Part shown: positions 13,124 to 24,287 of the stretch, one piece after another | How the letters are laid out: every line of letters begins with the position of its first letter | Numbering within the stretch: the first letter of the stretch is position 1 | DNA from: Thinopyrum elongatum | Taxonomy: Eukaryota > Streptophyta > Magnoliopsida > Poales > Poaceae | Direction: 5' to 3' | Length of the DNA: 64,000 bases | NCBI GenBank assembly: GCA_011799875.1 | Contig: CM022302.1 | Coordinates: 322,445,114 to 322,509,113, forward strand | Position numbers and translations under genes: made by a program | Notes under the pieces: model-generated | Database searches by the model: none | Seen by the model: only the letters and a program-made list of their open reading frames with translations | What the model was told of the DNA's origin: nothing

Positions 13124-13136
13124 TGGTATCAGAGCC
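13124..13136 (+). other. Element 3 primer-binding site (initiator tRNA-Met type)
   Basis: TGGTATCAGAGCC lies 3 bp after the 5' LTR and matches the complement of the tRNA-Met 3' end used by most plant Gypsy and Copia elements. Confidence 0.9.
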
Positions 13137-13512
13137 GACTGCCTGTAGGAACCCCCTTTCCAACTCCTTGGCCGAAGTTGAGTCTAGTATCCGAAAACTG
13201 TTTTACTAACTTGGCTGTGTGGCTTACGGGCCCACGTCGCCAATTGGGTGGTATTAGGATCTTTTATTCCTCGTCTTTACTCTGGGACTCTGACCTCTCT
13301 TCTATTCGGGTTAAATGAATTTTACTAACGCCGACACTTAGGATCTCGTAAATCTCGTCTACCCGGAGAGCTGGATATCTGTGCTTAATTCCTTACCATT
13401 GATCTGATTAGCCTGATAATCATTTTCTTTCCATTGTTTTGTTTAACCTTTCTCTCCGAGTATATTATACTTCTCATTGTCATTTGACAATCGTGAATTT
13501 CCTCTGTTTCAG

Positions 13513-14226
13513 ATGGATCGTTTGTTTCCACCACACCCTACGACACAGCTTGTGCTTCACACTTGGGCTCGTGGTGCCTCTGGTTTTCCATCTGTCCTGA
13601 TCGCCCTCCTGACCAGGCTGGGCTACCGCTGGTACCCCGAGTACATGGTCTACGAGGACTACCGCGAGTTCAACCAGGAGCAGTACCATGCTGATGTTCG
13701 TATCTATGATCAGCGCGATGACTCAAACACTGAGCTGCACCTTTTCCACGGTATCGGCGTGACGATTGAGATGGCAGTACATGATGCCGCCTACTCTGCT
13801 GTCGCACGTCTCCGAGGAGAGTTCAGCGATAGCTTGGATGCCTCTGAGTTTCGATACATTCCGTATGCCCCTGCTGGAGATGCTACTGGATACTACACAA
13901 CTATCTGTGCCCCGTACGAGCGTCGTCGATACGACCCGCACGTTCTGATTCAGTGCACTCAGGCTCTGGATCGCACTGTTCGGGCTCTTGCCGTCGAGTT
14001 GGTTGCCACTCGAGCACGCCTCTATGATGGTATGACACAGTTGCTACCAGCCGTTCATGCAGGGATACATCCGAAGCACATCCTTTACCCGAGCAGGACT
14101 CAGATGTATGCTGGTATTGATTGGCCTACTGTTGGAGGTCACGCACCTCCACGTGGACCTCTTCTTTCAGCTCGAGACCGGGTTCTGCATCAGAGTGCAC
14201 ATGGAGCGCAGGATCCTTCGCGATGA
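13513..14226 (+). CDS. Element 3 unknown ORF upstream of gag (237 aa)
   Basis: I do not recognise this protein. It starts at ATG 13513 just after a TTTCAG that looks like a splice acceptor; the frame extends upstream to 13477 without an ATG. It is soluble-looking, with no transmembrane segment or zinc knuckle. It has an aromatic-rich N-terminal part (LGYRWYPEYMVYEDYREF) and a middle with an acidic patch. Codon use is GC-rich like the gag that follows, and the frame is intact, which suggests it was under selection when the element was active. It sits between the primer-binding site and gag, a place where some grass Gypsy elements carry an extra ORF of unknown role. A silencing-suppressor or RNA-binding role would be speculation. 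Confidence 0.6.
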   Translation: MDRLFPPHPTTQLVLHTWARGASGFPSVLIALLTRLGYRWYPEYMVYEDYREFNQEQYHADVRIYDQRDDSNTELHLFHGIGVTIEMAVHDAAYSAVARLRGEFSDSLDASEFRYIPYAPAGDATGYYTTICAPYERRRYDPHVLIQCTQALDRTVRALAVELVATRARLYDGMTQLLPAVHAGIHPKHILYPSRTQMYAGIDWPTVGGHAPPRGPLLSARDRVLHQSAHGAQDPSR

Positions 14227-14531
14227 ACATTCGTCGTCCGCACGTGCAGCTACCCCATTTTAGTGGATCTTCCCGACGTTGATGTAGCCTTTGCTATGTC
14301 TCGTGGTGTACTTCCTTACCGCGTGCCTGCGCGCCGCCTACCATGTCTAGCTTTTGAATTCGCGCCATTATGTTATTCGCATGTACCCGACTCTGTGTAT
14401 GGATCTGTATGTCTTAATTGACTACTGTTAAGTATCTATGACACTGCTTAATTATTGTTGTGTTACATCATGCTTGTCGCTAAACCCCCGCAACTGCTTT
14501 TACTGAACTACCCCTGTTGAAACTTAGCAGG

Positions 14532-15545
14532 ATGGTTAGACCAGGTGGTCATGGTCGTGGTCATGCCCCTGAATGCCCACCACCGCCAGATTATATGGCC
14601 GCTATGATGCAACAATTCGAGCTCAACCGCCAGTTCATGACTGGGGTTATGACTCAGTTCCCGCATCTGAACAACCAGAATCAGAACCCTCCTTCAATAA
14701 CTTTGCCGGAATTTATGCGTCTTAACCCCACTCAGTTCCGCAACTTTGAGAAGCCACTGGATGCTGATGACTGGATTTGCGATATCACTCACGAGATGAA
14801 GTCTGCAAATGTCTCCCCTGCCAACTTTGTTGCCTTCGCTTCCTTTTTCTTAAAGGGTCCCGCTGCTCAATGGTGGGACACCCACAAATGTACACTGCCT
14901 GTTGGAACAGCCGTTACTTGGCCTGAGTTCCAGGCTGCTTTCCGTGCCCGATATATTCCTCAAGGAATCATGGACCGGATGAAAACCCAGTTCCGCAACC
15001 TCACTCAGGGCAATAAGACTGTCGAAGCTTATCAGCGGGAATTCCTTGACCTGTCCCGCTATGCTGAAGAAGACATCGCCACGGATGCCCGTAGACAAGA
15101 GAAGTTCCGTAATGGACTCCACGCAGACATCGAGCTGGCACTCGCTGCTCAAGATTTCACCGACTTTACTACTCTTGTGAACAAGGCTATTCTGCTTCAG
15201 ACTGCTCAAATGAAGCATAAGGAGTCACAGAAGTGCTATCGTGATGTTGGCTCATCTTCGGGCTCAACACAGAAGCGAAAAACATATGGTCGTGGACACG
15301 CTTACAACATTGATATTAAACAAGTCCAGGATCAACCTGCCACCGAAATGGGTACCCTTCCCGTTAACTCAATACCTGCTTCTATTTGGTTTGATTCAGG
15401 AGCATCACATTCTTTCATCCCTGCAAAATTTGCATTCATGCATGGCACCCATTATGGGAAGATGCATACTCCGTTAGTCGTTAAAATTCCCGGAGATCAT
15501 TGTCATGCTGACGTGATGGTGCCTAACGTTACCGTCAAAAATTAA
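14532..15545 (+). CDS. Element 3 gag and start of aspartic protease
   Basis: ATG 14532 follows TTAGCAG, another acceptor-like sequence. Residues about 45-250 form a retrotransposon Gag capsid region with typical motifs (FLKGPAAQWWD, FRARYIP, LTQGNKTVEAYQREFLDLSRYA). No CCHC zinc knuckle is seen; the sequence goes from a basic linker (QKRKTYGRGH) straight to the protease active site WFDSGASHSFI at about residues 285-295. This suggests that the knuckle has been deleted. The frame ends at 15543-15545, where protease homology continues in the next frame. Gag forms the particle and the protease would cut the polyprotein. Confidence 0.8.
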   Translation: MVRPGGHGRGHAPECPPPPDYMAAMMQQFELNRQFMTGVMTQFPHLNNQNQNPPSITLPEFMRLNPTQFRNFEKPLDADDWICDITHEMKSANVSPANFVAFASFFLKGPAAQWWDTHKCTLPVGTAVTWPEFQAAFRARYIPQGIMDRMKTQFRNLTQGNKTVEAYQREFLDLSRYAEEDIATDARRQEKFRNGLHADIELALAAQDFTDFTTLVNKAILLQTAQMKHKESQKCYRDVGSSSGSTQKRKTYGRGHAYNIDIKQVQDQPATEMGTLPVNSIPASIWFDSGASHSFIPAKFAFMHGTHYGKMHTPLVVKIPGDHCHADVMVPNVTVKN

Positions 15546-15901
15546 AGGATTGGAATTCCTTGCCTCACCTATCATCTTCAAATCTCCCACCATAGACCTC
15601 ATCCTCAAAATGGATTGGTTTAAGGCTCACTACGCCTCAATCAATTGTGCCACTAAAGTTGTACCTCTCATGCACCCAACCGCTGGGCTAGTGAATTACC
15701 GTGCCCAGATAACTCCAAATGCTGAGGCTAAAATATACACCTTGAATGCATTGAATGCTTCTCCGCTTGAGGGGATTGAAAACAATCCAGTCGTTCGAGA
15801 TTTTCAGAATGTTTCTTCGAAAGAACTTCCAAGAATACCCCGCTTTCTTTCAGTCTTCCTCTTAATTCTCGGGACAAGAATTCTTATTAGTGGAGGAGAC
15901 T
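15546..15901 (+). pseudogene. Element 3 protease remnant joined to the 3' end of pol
   Basis: From 15550 the reading continues as the C-terminal half of the protease (around LILKMDWFKAHYASINC) and the start of the linker to RT (NPVVRDFQNV). Near 15840-15865 it jumps to sequence typical of the very end of the polyprotein and the 3' polypurine tract (AGTGGAGGAGACT, ending 15901). About 3 kb encoding RT, RNase H and integrase is absent. The element could only have moved with enzymes from a relative. Confidence 0.8.
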
Positions 15902-18900
15902 TGTAACACCCCCAGTGGTTAGCTACAGTAATCCCCTTTTGATAATGCCATGTCATCATGATCAATAGTGCTTAAACATCACTTGGATCCTATCTCTTTT
16001 CCAATTCAAATTCAAATGGAAATTCAAACTAAAAGTGGAAATAAAAGTTGCTCAAATTTGAAAACTAAAATGTTCATAATATTGTAAATAATTCAGAGAC
16101 AATTCTAAAATTGTAATCAACATTTACTAAATTAATTAAGTGACTCTAACAGCAACAAAACAAAGATATTTAATCCATATTCATTTATTTAAAATCCAAA
16201 TAAAATTCATTTGCCTCCAAACCTTTTTATAACAGAGCTAGAAATTGCACTATAAATATGTGGCTAGTTCACCTATTTTACAAAAGTCATTTGGTTTAAA
16301 AAGAAAAGACAAAACAGAAATAAGAAAAGAAAACAGAAAAAAAGGAAACAGAAGAAAAAGAAAAGGGCCTGTGCTACTGGGCCTAAGTGGCCACAGTGCC
16401 GGCCCAGCCCGCCTAGCCTTTCCCCCACCTCCCGCACTGCTCACCCGCGCCGCTGTCGCCGCGCGCGCGCACCACGCCCCGGCGCCCCTGCTCGCTTGCT
16501 CGACACCGTGCCGCCCCGTGCCCGCCTAGTGGGTAAGAGCCCCCTCGCCCGTCTCCTCGAACCCTAGCTGCTACCCATTCGCCCCCGTGCGCCCCTCTCT
16601 CTCTCATTCCCCTCTTCGCCGAAAGTCGCCGCCGCCACCGTCGTCGATCCCGCGCCCACCATCCCCGTTCGGCCTCGCCAAGATGTCGTAGCGCACCGCC
16701 GTCGAGCTCCACTTCGTCTGGTGCAAGCCGTTGGTGCTGGGGAGCACTACACCGAGCCCCTCGACGCCTTCTTCCTCCTCGGTCCTGACGCACTCCGGCG
16801 ACGAATCCGGCCACGTCGAGCCCTCCCCGAGCCCACTGCCTATCCCTACCGCACCACTGTGAGCTCACCTCCGTTTCTCCCCTCTCTCTGCCCTTGCGTA
16901 CGCCTGCTAGCTAGACCCCCGCCGTAGCCGTAGCTCGCCGCCGCCTCGCTCCGTCGCCGCCGTAGCCACCGCTGTTGTAGCCCGCGCCCGAGCTTCGTCT
17001 CGTGCTCTTGGGTCTCCCAGGGAGCCAAAGCACCCCCTGGTTCGCCTTGCCTTGCCCCCTAGCGCCGCCTTCGCGCTCGCCCGAGCCCCGGCGTCCGCCC
17101 CGCTCGCCGCCGGCGACGCTGCGGTCCTCCTCCGGCCGAGCCACCGCCCCCATTAGATGCGCGGCTTCACCCGTGTCCGAACGCGCCACTCCGCGCGCCA
17201 AACGGTGGCTGGAGGCGCGATCCCGACCACCTCCCGAGCCACGCCGCCGCAAAAATGCGCCCGCCGATGTTTGAACGCTGGCCGGCCGATGTGGCGCCCA
17301 CGTGGCCTCCCCTGTGAGGTTGACGGGTGGGCCCAGTGGGTCCCGTTGACCAGTTGACCAGGTCAACCCTTTTACTGTTCACCACTGACTCTGTCAGGTG
17401 GGTCCCGCGTGTCAGTTAGTTTAGTTAGTGCTAATGAACTACTAATTACACTGACAGTGGGGTCCCACTTAGCTAATTAGCTCTGCAAATTAGTTCAGTT
17501 AACCCACTGTCTATGACAGGTGGGTCCCACATGTCAGGTTTGACCTGGCCGGCCGGTCAGTTGACCTGCTGACGCCATCATGATGTTCTGCTGACGTCAC
17601 AATGCACTGTTTTGGATAATGTTGATTTAAATAATTAAAATAATTCCAGAAAGTGTTTAAAACTTTAGAAAATCATATAAAATAATTCGTAACTCGGATG
17701 AAAAAGTTTTATACATGAAATTTGCTCAGAACGACGAGACGAATCCGGATACGCGGTCCGTTCGTCCGCCACACGTCCCTAGCATAGCGAACATGTAACC
17801 GTCCCCCTCCGTTTCATCTGTCCGAAAATGCCAAACTTCGGGAAAACACTCCCGGATGTTTTCCCTCTTCACCTATATGGTGTAGCACTGCGTCCGAACA
17901 CCCTAGCTCTGCGTTTTGTCATGTCATGCTCTTGTTTGCTTTATATTTACTATTTCTTCCCCCTCTTCTCTCTCGATAGACCCCGACACCGATGTCGTCC
18001 CCGAGACCGACGCAGCTCAGGAGCTTGACGACACCGTTGACGACCTTGCCTTTGCCGCAGAGCAGCCAGGAAAGCCCCCCCCCCTTGATCATCCCGATAT
18101 TGCCCATTCTATTTTCTCATGCTTGCATTAGAATTGCTGCTGCTACTGCTTTACCTATTCTGATGCATAGCCTGTTTATTGTAACCTGCTATTGATACCT
18201 TACCTGCTTATGCTAAACTACTTAGTATAGGCTGGGTAGAGACCCACTAGAGAACCCCACCTTGTCCCTTGTTGCCCCCCTGGATTAACAGAAGACCCGA
18301 TCAACGGGATTGAAGACCAGGCCCCGGCACCACACATCACCCCCCCTTAGTTGTACGACACTACTAGGTTACTATCGAGTGCCGAGGGTGATACCTCATC
18401 AGCACTTCTGATGTTAACCTTGTAGGGTAGATAATTGGTCATGGTCATCGAGGGTGATTCCTTCTTCCCCACTTCCGATAACGACGCTGTCGTGCAACAC
18501 CTCAAGTGTGAACCCATCGAGGGTGATTACTCCGAGTTCACCTTGACGGATACATCAAGTAGGAATCCAATGAGGGTGATACCTCAGATTCCCCTGATGT
18601 TATGGACACACGGATACTTGGAATTTACACTGTTACTTGGAAAGGCGGGTCGACCCTAAGGGGTACCCGCGTGAGCCTAAGTGGTGAGTGTTGTGGAGAC
18701 GGGTTGACCTGGAGGTTGCCCGAGATATGAATACGAGGCGTGGCCGGGCATTCTTAGCCCTTGCCGCAAGTCCTCGAGACGGGGCGACGGGGTCACATAG
18801 ATCGTGAGTCTCTGCTCGTTACCGCAAGCCCCTAGTCCGCCAATGATTTGGATATTTGATCCGAGCAGGGCTCTGGCCTGATAGCACTAACCATCACATG

Positions 18901-20068
18901 GGAAGAGTTATGGGCACTCTGCATCGTAGCATCAGCCGAAAGCTCTGTCAGACATCCAGTTCAGCATTGCGGCCGGGACGGACCGACGCCCTCCTGGTGC
19001 CTGGCTTCACCCTGCTCGCAATGACCCGGAGTGTACAGGGCGATGGCCCAAGACCCCTGAGCGCTTAGGATGTAGACCGGCGAGGATATTTCTGCTGAGC
19101 TATAGGTAGGGTTGCGGTGTATCGTTTGGCCGAGGCCGGGCATGACCTAGGAAAGTGTGTCCGGCCGGAGTTAATCAAGCGTGGTGGGTAAGTTGGTGCA
19201 CCCCTGCAGGGAAGAAAACATCTATCGATAGACGGTCCTACGGTAAAGGACACTCGGAGTTGTATCCCGATCGATACAACTAGAACTTGAGATGAGACCT
19301 GGATATGTGGCTCTGGGATTGCTTTCTCGTAGGGAGTCGAGAAAGGATCTCTGGCCGAGGTTGATGACAGTATGGCTCTGGGATTGCTTTCTCGCAGGGA
19401 GTCGAGAAAGGATCTCTGGGTGAGGTTGAGACTTAATGATACTACTACTTTATGCTGTACTAATCTACACTCTTCTAATGCTGCAAGACCGTTGAAGATG
19501 CTAGTCTTCGCTAGGACTAGGCCTTCTCTCTATTCTAGCATTTCTGCAGCCTAGTCCACATATACAGCCTCCCCTTGATAATGTTGCATATGTAGTGTAG
19601 ATCCTTGCTTGCTGAGTACTTCGGATGAGTACTCACGGTTGCTTTGCTTTCTTTTTCCCCCATATCCTTTTGATGCAACCAGATGGCGGAGCCCCGGATA
19701 CAGCTGCCCCCGCCGACGATCGCTGCTACTACCCCAAGGGTGGATACTACTACGAGTTGGCCGACGACCAGGAGTAGGTTCGGAGGGTCCCAGGCAGGAG
19801 GCCTGCGCCTTTCGATCATAGTTTTGTTTTGCCCCGCCTTTCTAGAGGCTTATCTGTTTCTGTTTCATATCTGTACCTAGATATCTGATGCTTCCGCTGA
19901 CGCTTGTATGCGAGCTTATGTATTCGTGCCCTCTGGCTTGTAATATAAAGCTTGTATGACTTTATTTATGTTTTAGAGTTGTGTTGTGATATCTTCCCGT
20001 GAGTCCTTAGGCTTGATCGTGTGCATTTGCATGCATGATTAGTGCACGATTGAGCCGGCGGCGTCACA
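15902..20068 (+). repeat. Element 3 3' LTR (4167 bp)
   Basis: The full-length LTR of the pair, including 17731-18006, which the 5' LTR lacks. It has the same internal GC-rich island (about 16380-17320) and the same 65-bp duplication (19307/19372) as the 5' copy. Confidence 0.92.
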
Positions 20069-20221
20069 ATGTACAAAGTTCAAGGCATCCTCCCACTTCC
20101 ACGGTGCTCGTCCTTCTCACTTTCACTTTTCCTTTTGTAAAGTTTTAAGTTCCCCTCTATATTTTTTTGTTTTTAAACTTTATAAAAGCGCTCAACAGAA
20201 TAAAATGACTCTCTAAAACTT

Positions 20222-20238
20222 CCGGGTTGTCTCCCTGG
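20222..20238 (-). other. Hairpin downstream of the gag-like stop, element 2 copy
   Basis: In element sense CCAGG, loop GAGACAA, CCCGG, with one central mismatch. It starts about 40 nt after the stop codon at 20279. Compare 48289-48305, 41853-41868 and 35733-35748. Confidence 0.6.
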
Positions 20239-20278
20239 CTGCGCTTTCTTTAAAGGCATTAAGCTAGGCATAAAGTCC

Positions 20279-21538
20279 TCAAGTAATCGATCCACCCGGA
20301 TCCCAAGGTATATCAAAGCCAATTTTAATTAACAATGATTTATAATTTAGTAGTGAGCACAAAGCAACATATATCATGCAATGAAGAAGTCTAACTCTCT
20401 TCCTATGCATCGGCATGTCATAAAAGAACAATTCACGCACATCAAGTAAAGGCCAATACACAGCATAAGCAGTTTCTTGCATTTTTGTCGTGTTGGAAAC
20501 ATAGAGGGGTGGAGATGTAGTTCCTCTCTCATAATAATTGCAAGTAGGAGCAGCAAGCACATGCATATTATATTCATCAAAATCATCATGTGTAGTAGTA
20601 AAAGGCAACCCATCAATGTAATCCTTAATAAGTGCAAACTTCTCTGATATAGTGTAGTTTGGAGAATTCAAAAAGATAATAGGACTATCATGTGTGGGTG
20701 CAATAGGAACAATTTCATTCTTAACATAAGGAACTATAGCAAGTTCATCTCCATAAGCATCATTCAAATTGGCATCTTGGCCACAAGCATAGCAAGCATC
20801 AAGTTCATCAAAAAGGGATATTTCAAATGAATCAATGGGATCATAGCAATCATCATAACATTCATCCTTCGGTAAGCATGAAGGGAAATTAAACAATGTA
20901 TGACTTGAAGAGTTACTCTCATTAGAAGGTGGGCACGGATAGCTAATCCGCTCTTCCTCCTTTTGTTCTTCGCTCTCCTCATCATCTTTTTCATCTAATG
21001 AGCTCACAATTTCATCAATTTCTTCTTCCATAGTTTCCTGCAAAATATTAGTCTCTTCTTGGACAGCGGAGACTTTCTCAATAAATACATCAATATCGTA
21101 ATTGTATTTATAATTCTCATAGCAATATTTAAGTATAGCAAAATTTTTTGGTCTATAAACTGCATCATCAAAATCTTCATACTTTTCAAACAAAGATTCA
21201 ATTTCATAAGCACCCTTAAAAGCAATAAATTCTTCTATTCATTCCACATCATAGTAATCATATCTACCATTAGCATAAGAAGCCAAGGTTTCATTATCAC
21301 TAAATTCACATGAAAAGGGAAGGTGTGGAGCCTTCATCCTAGAGCAACAAGTATAATCATATCTCAAGCATAGATCCCGAGCATACCAATGCAACATATG
21401 AATTTGATCCCATAAAAGTTTCCCTTTTTGAGTCAAGCGATAATCCCTAAAGTATTCACGTTGATCTAACGTGTCTCCCATTATAAAGTTGAATGGGGTT
21501 TTCTCAGGATTATCAAAGTAGTGCATAATATTTTTCAC
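20279..21538 (-). pseudogene. Element 2 gag-like ORF (unknown non-autonomous type), one nonsense codon
   Basis: One frame on the minus strand from at least 21538 to the stop at 20279, broken by a TGA at 21239-21241. The order of parts is an aromatic-rich N-terminal domain (YARDLCLRYDYTCCS), a predicted helical region, a strongly acidic Glu/Asp stretch (ETMEEEIDEIVSSLDEKDDEE), a Cys/Asp-rich part (CYDDCYDPIDSF), and a conserved C-terminus (TCNYYERGTTSPPLYVSN, FFYDMPMHRKRVRL, IPWDPGGSIT). It is collinear with 46956-48248 in element 6 and shares the C-terminal motifs with element 4 (41922-42750). By position it replaces gag. No capsid motif or zinc knuckle is recognisable, so the Gag role is inferred only. 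Confidence 0.75.
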
Positions 21539-21724
21539 ATAGCGAGCATTGAGGGTTTTAGGAGGTTCCCCATATCCATGAGTAGCAAGTACAACTAATT
21601 TTTTTTTGTGTTTCGAGTTCCATATCCATAGCTAAAGATAGAGAACAACTTAGCACAGAAAATAAAAACTACTTAGTGATAAAGCAAACAAGCACACACG
21701 AGAATATTTACCCCACGCTATTGC

Positions 21725-21742
21725 TCCTCGGCAATGGCGCTA
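21725..21742 (-). other. Element 2 primer-binding site (diverged tRNA-Asp type)
   Basis: Reads TAGCGCCATTGCCGAGGA on the minus strand, 11 bp from the 5' LTR. It has four differences from the element 1 site, which fits an old copy. Confidence 0.75.
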
Positions 21743-21753
21743 GAAAAAGGTCT

Positions 21754-23221
21754 TGATAACCCACAAGTATATGGGGTCTTTTGTAGCCTTTTTCGATAAA
21801 TAAGAGTGTCGAACCCAACGAGGAGCTAAAGGTAGAACAAATATTCCCTCAAGTTCTATCGACCACCGATACAGCTCTACGCACACTTGACGTTTGCTTT
21901 ACCTAAAACAAGTATAAAACTAGAAGTACTTTGCGAGAATAAAACTATGAATAAATTGCAAGATAATAAAAGTAGATAGCTTTTGTCAACAAGAAAGTCA
22001 TTTGTCCCTAGGTGATCGATAAATAGACCGGTGATCATTATTGCAACTTTGTATGAGGGAGAGGCATGAGCTAACATACTTTCTCTACTTGGATCATATG
22101 CACTTATGATTGGAATTCTAGCAAGCATCCACAACTACCAAAGATCATTAAGGTAAAACCCAACCATAGCATTAAGTATCAAGTCCTCTTTACTCCCATA
22201 CGCAATAGCCCACTTACTCGGGTCTGTGTATTCTGTCACTCACGCCACCCTCCATAAGTGAACCATGAATGTATTGCAACACCCTACAGCGGGGATCCCT
22301 CATGTTTGCGCGACACGGAGGGCACCATAGGACAACACCAAAATAAAACATACAACTCACACCAACCACGATCATCTATCAACCCATAGGACAAAACAGA
22401 TCTACTCAAACATCATAAGATAGCCATAGATCATTGGGAAATAATATATAGCGTTGAGCACCATGTTTAAGTAGAGATTACAGTGGGTAGAAGAGAGGTT
22501 ACACCGCTGCATAGAGGGGGAGAGAGTTGGTGTTGACAATGGCGAAGTTGTTGGTGTAGATCGCTGTCATGATGATTGCCCCGACGGTGCTCCGGCACCA
22601 CCGGGAGAGAGGGGACGAGAGCCCCCCTCCTTCCTTTTCTTCCTCCCCCCCCCCAGATGGGAGGAGAGTTCCCCCTCTGGTCCATGGCCTCCATGGTGGC
22701 GGAGGGGCGGGAGCCCCTCCTAGATTGGATCTATCCCTCTGTTCTCTTCTGTTTCGCGTTCCTGTTTTCTGGCCCTTCACCGTTTCTTAAATTCCCGGAG
22801 ATCCGTAACTCCGATTGCGTTGAAATTTTTACACGATTTTTTCCATAAATTATATTTCTTGCGCCCGAAGAAGGGCCCCAACTGACTTACGAGGAGGGCA
22901 CAAGACACCTGGGCGCGCCAGGGGGTGCCCGGCGCGCCCTGGTGTATCTTGGGAGCTGTGGGCCCCCGTTTGTGTTGATTCCACCTCCCAAAAATCACAC
23001 ATATTCCAAAATAATTCTCCGTAAATTTTTATCGCATTTGGATTTTGTTTGATATGGATATTCTGTGAAACAAAAAACATGCAACAAACAGGAACTGGCA
23101 CTGGGCACTGGATCAATAGGTTAGTCCAGTAAATCATATAAAATGTTGCCAAAAGTATGTAAAAGTTGTATAATATTGGCATGAAATAATAAAAAATTAT
23201 AGATACGACGGAGACGTATCA
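21754..23221 (-). repeat. Element 2 5' LTR (right on the plus strand)
   Basis: Partner of 5004-6467. It is next to the primer-binding site, so it is the 5' LTR in element sense. Confidence 0.92.
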
Positions 23222-23226
23222 GGTAT

Positions 23227-24287
23227 CAACCGTGGTTCTCAAAAGTAATATTAAAGCACCTAAACCCTCTGAACAAATTAAAGTAGAACCTAGTGTTGCT
23301 ATGGTAAAAGATCTCTTGGTAGAAAATATTGATGGGCATGTTATTTATTTCTGTGATGAAGCTGCTAGAATTGCCAAACCCGATGAAAAAGATAAACATA
23401 GACCTGTCGTTGGCATGCTTGTTGTCTCAGTTAAAATAGGAGATCATTGCTACCATGGTTTATGTGACTTAGGTGTTAGTGTGAGTGCTATTCCTTTTAC
23501 TTTATACCAAGAAATTATGAATGATATAGCACCCGCTGAAATAGAAGACATAGATGTTACTATTAAATTTGCTAATAGAGACACCATCACACCACTTGGG
23601 ATTGTTAGAGATGTTGAAGTCTTGTGTGGGAAAATAAAATACCCTACTGATTTTCTAGTTCTTGGTTCCCCACAAGATGACTTTTGTCCCATAATTTTTG
23701 GTAGACCTTTCTTGAACACTGTCAATGCTAAGATAGATTGTGAGAAAGAAACTATCAGTGTTAGCTTTGGTGATGTGTCTCATGAGTTTAATTTCTCCAA
23801 GTTTCGTAGACAACCTCATAATAAAGAATCACCTAGTAAGGATGAAATAATTGGTCTTGCTTCTATTGCCGCACCTCCTACTGATCCACTAGAACAATAT
23901 TTGCTAGACCATGAGAATGATATGCACTTGCATGAAAGAAATGGAATAGATAAAATATTCTTTAAACAACAACCTCTCGTTAAACACAATTTTCCTATTG
24001 AAACTCTAGGAGGTCCACCTCCACCTAAAGGTGATCCTGTGTTTGAATTAAAGCAATTGCCTGACACTTTGAAGTATGATTATCTTGATGAGAAAAAAAT
24101 ATATCCTGTTATTATTAGTGCTAACCTTTCAGAACATGAAGAAGAAAGATTATTAAAAATTCTGAGGAAGCACCGTGCTGCTATTGGATATACTCTTGAT
24201 GATCTTAAGGGCATTAGTCCCACTCTCTGTCAGCACAAGATTAATATGGAACCTGATGCTAAACCCGTTGTTGATCACCAACAATGA
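23227..24287 (+). pseudogene. Element 1 pol: aspartic protease and linker
   Basis: This continues the reading that element 2 interrupts. The protease active site appears as CDLGVSVSAIP, the Asp-Leu-Gly form typical of Athila elements in place of Asp-Ser/Thr-Gly. It is followed by the flap region and a DFCPIIFGRPFLN motif that closes the protease fold. A long linker leads to RT. The frame ends at a TGA (24285-24287) where Athila relatives have Arg, which fits a CGA to TGA change. It would process Gag-Pol inside the particle. Confidence 0.88.

Larger units (their letters stand above)
9228..20068 (+). mobile_element. Element 3: Gypsy (Tekay/Del-like) element with about 4-kb LTRs and deleted pol
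   Basis: It is inserted in the non-coding part of element 2. LTRs are 9228-13120 and 15902-20068, beginning TGTAACACCC and ending GGCGTCACA. Flanks ATGAA (9223-9227) and ATGTA (20069-20073) are a one-mismatch target duplication. The empty-site sequence is present in element 6 near 48440-48460 (reverse orientation), which confirms the junction. The primer-binding site is tRNA-Met type. The internal region is only 2.8 kb: an unfamiliar ORF, gag, and part of protease, then directly the 3' polypurine tract. RT, RNase H and integrase are missing. The chromovirus-type assignment rests on LTR start, primer type and gag/protease motifs. Confidence 0.92.
5004..23221 (-). mobile_element. Element 2: non-autonomous Athila-related Gypsy element, minus strand
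   Basis: It is inserted in element 1 gag. Its LTRs lie at 5004-6467 and 21754-23221. In its own orientation it begins TGATACGTCTCC and ends GGTTATCA. Target duplications are GGTCT (4999-5003) and GGTAT (23222-23226), differing by one base. The primer-binding site is at 21725-21742 and the polypurine tract adjoins 6468, so transcription runs right to left. It has one gag-like ORF (20279-21538) and no protease, RT or integrase. Element 3 interrupts its non-coding region at 9228-20068. It belongs to the same family as element 6 by LTR and ORF similarity. Confidence 0.92.
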
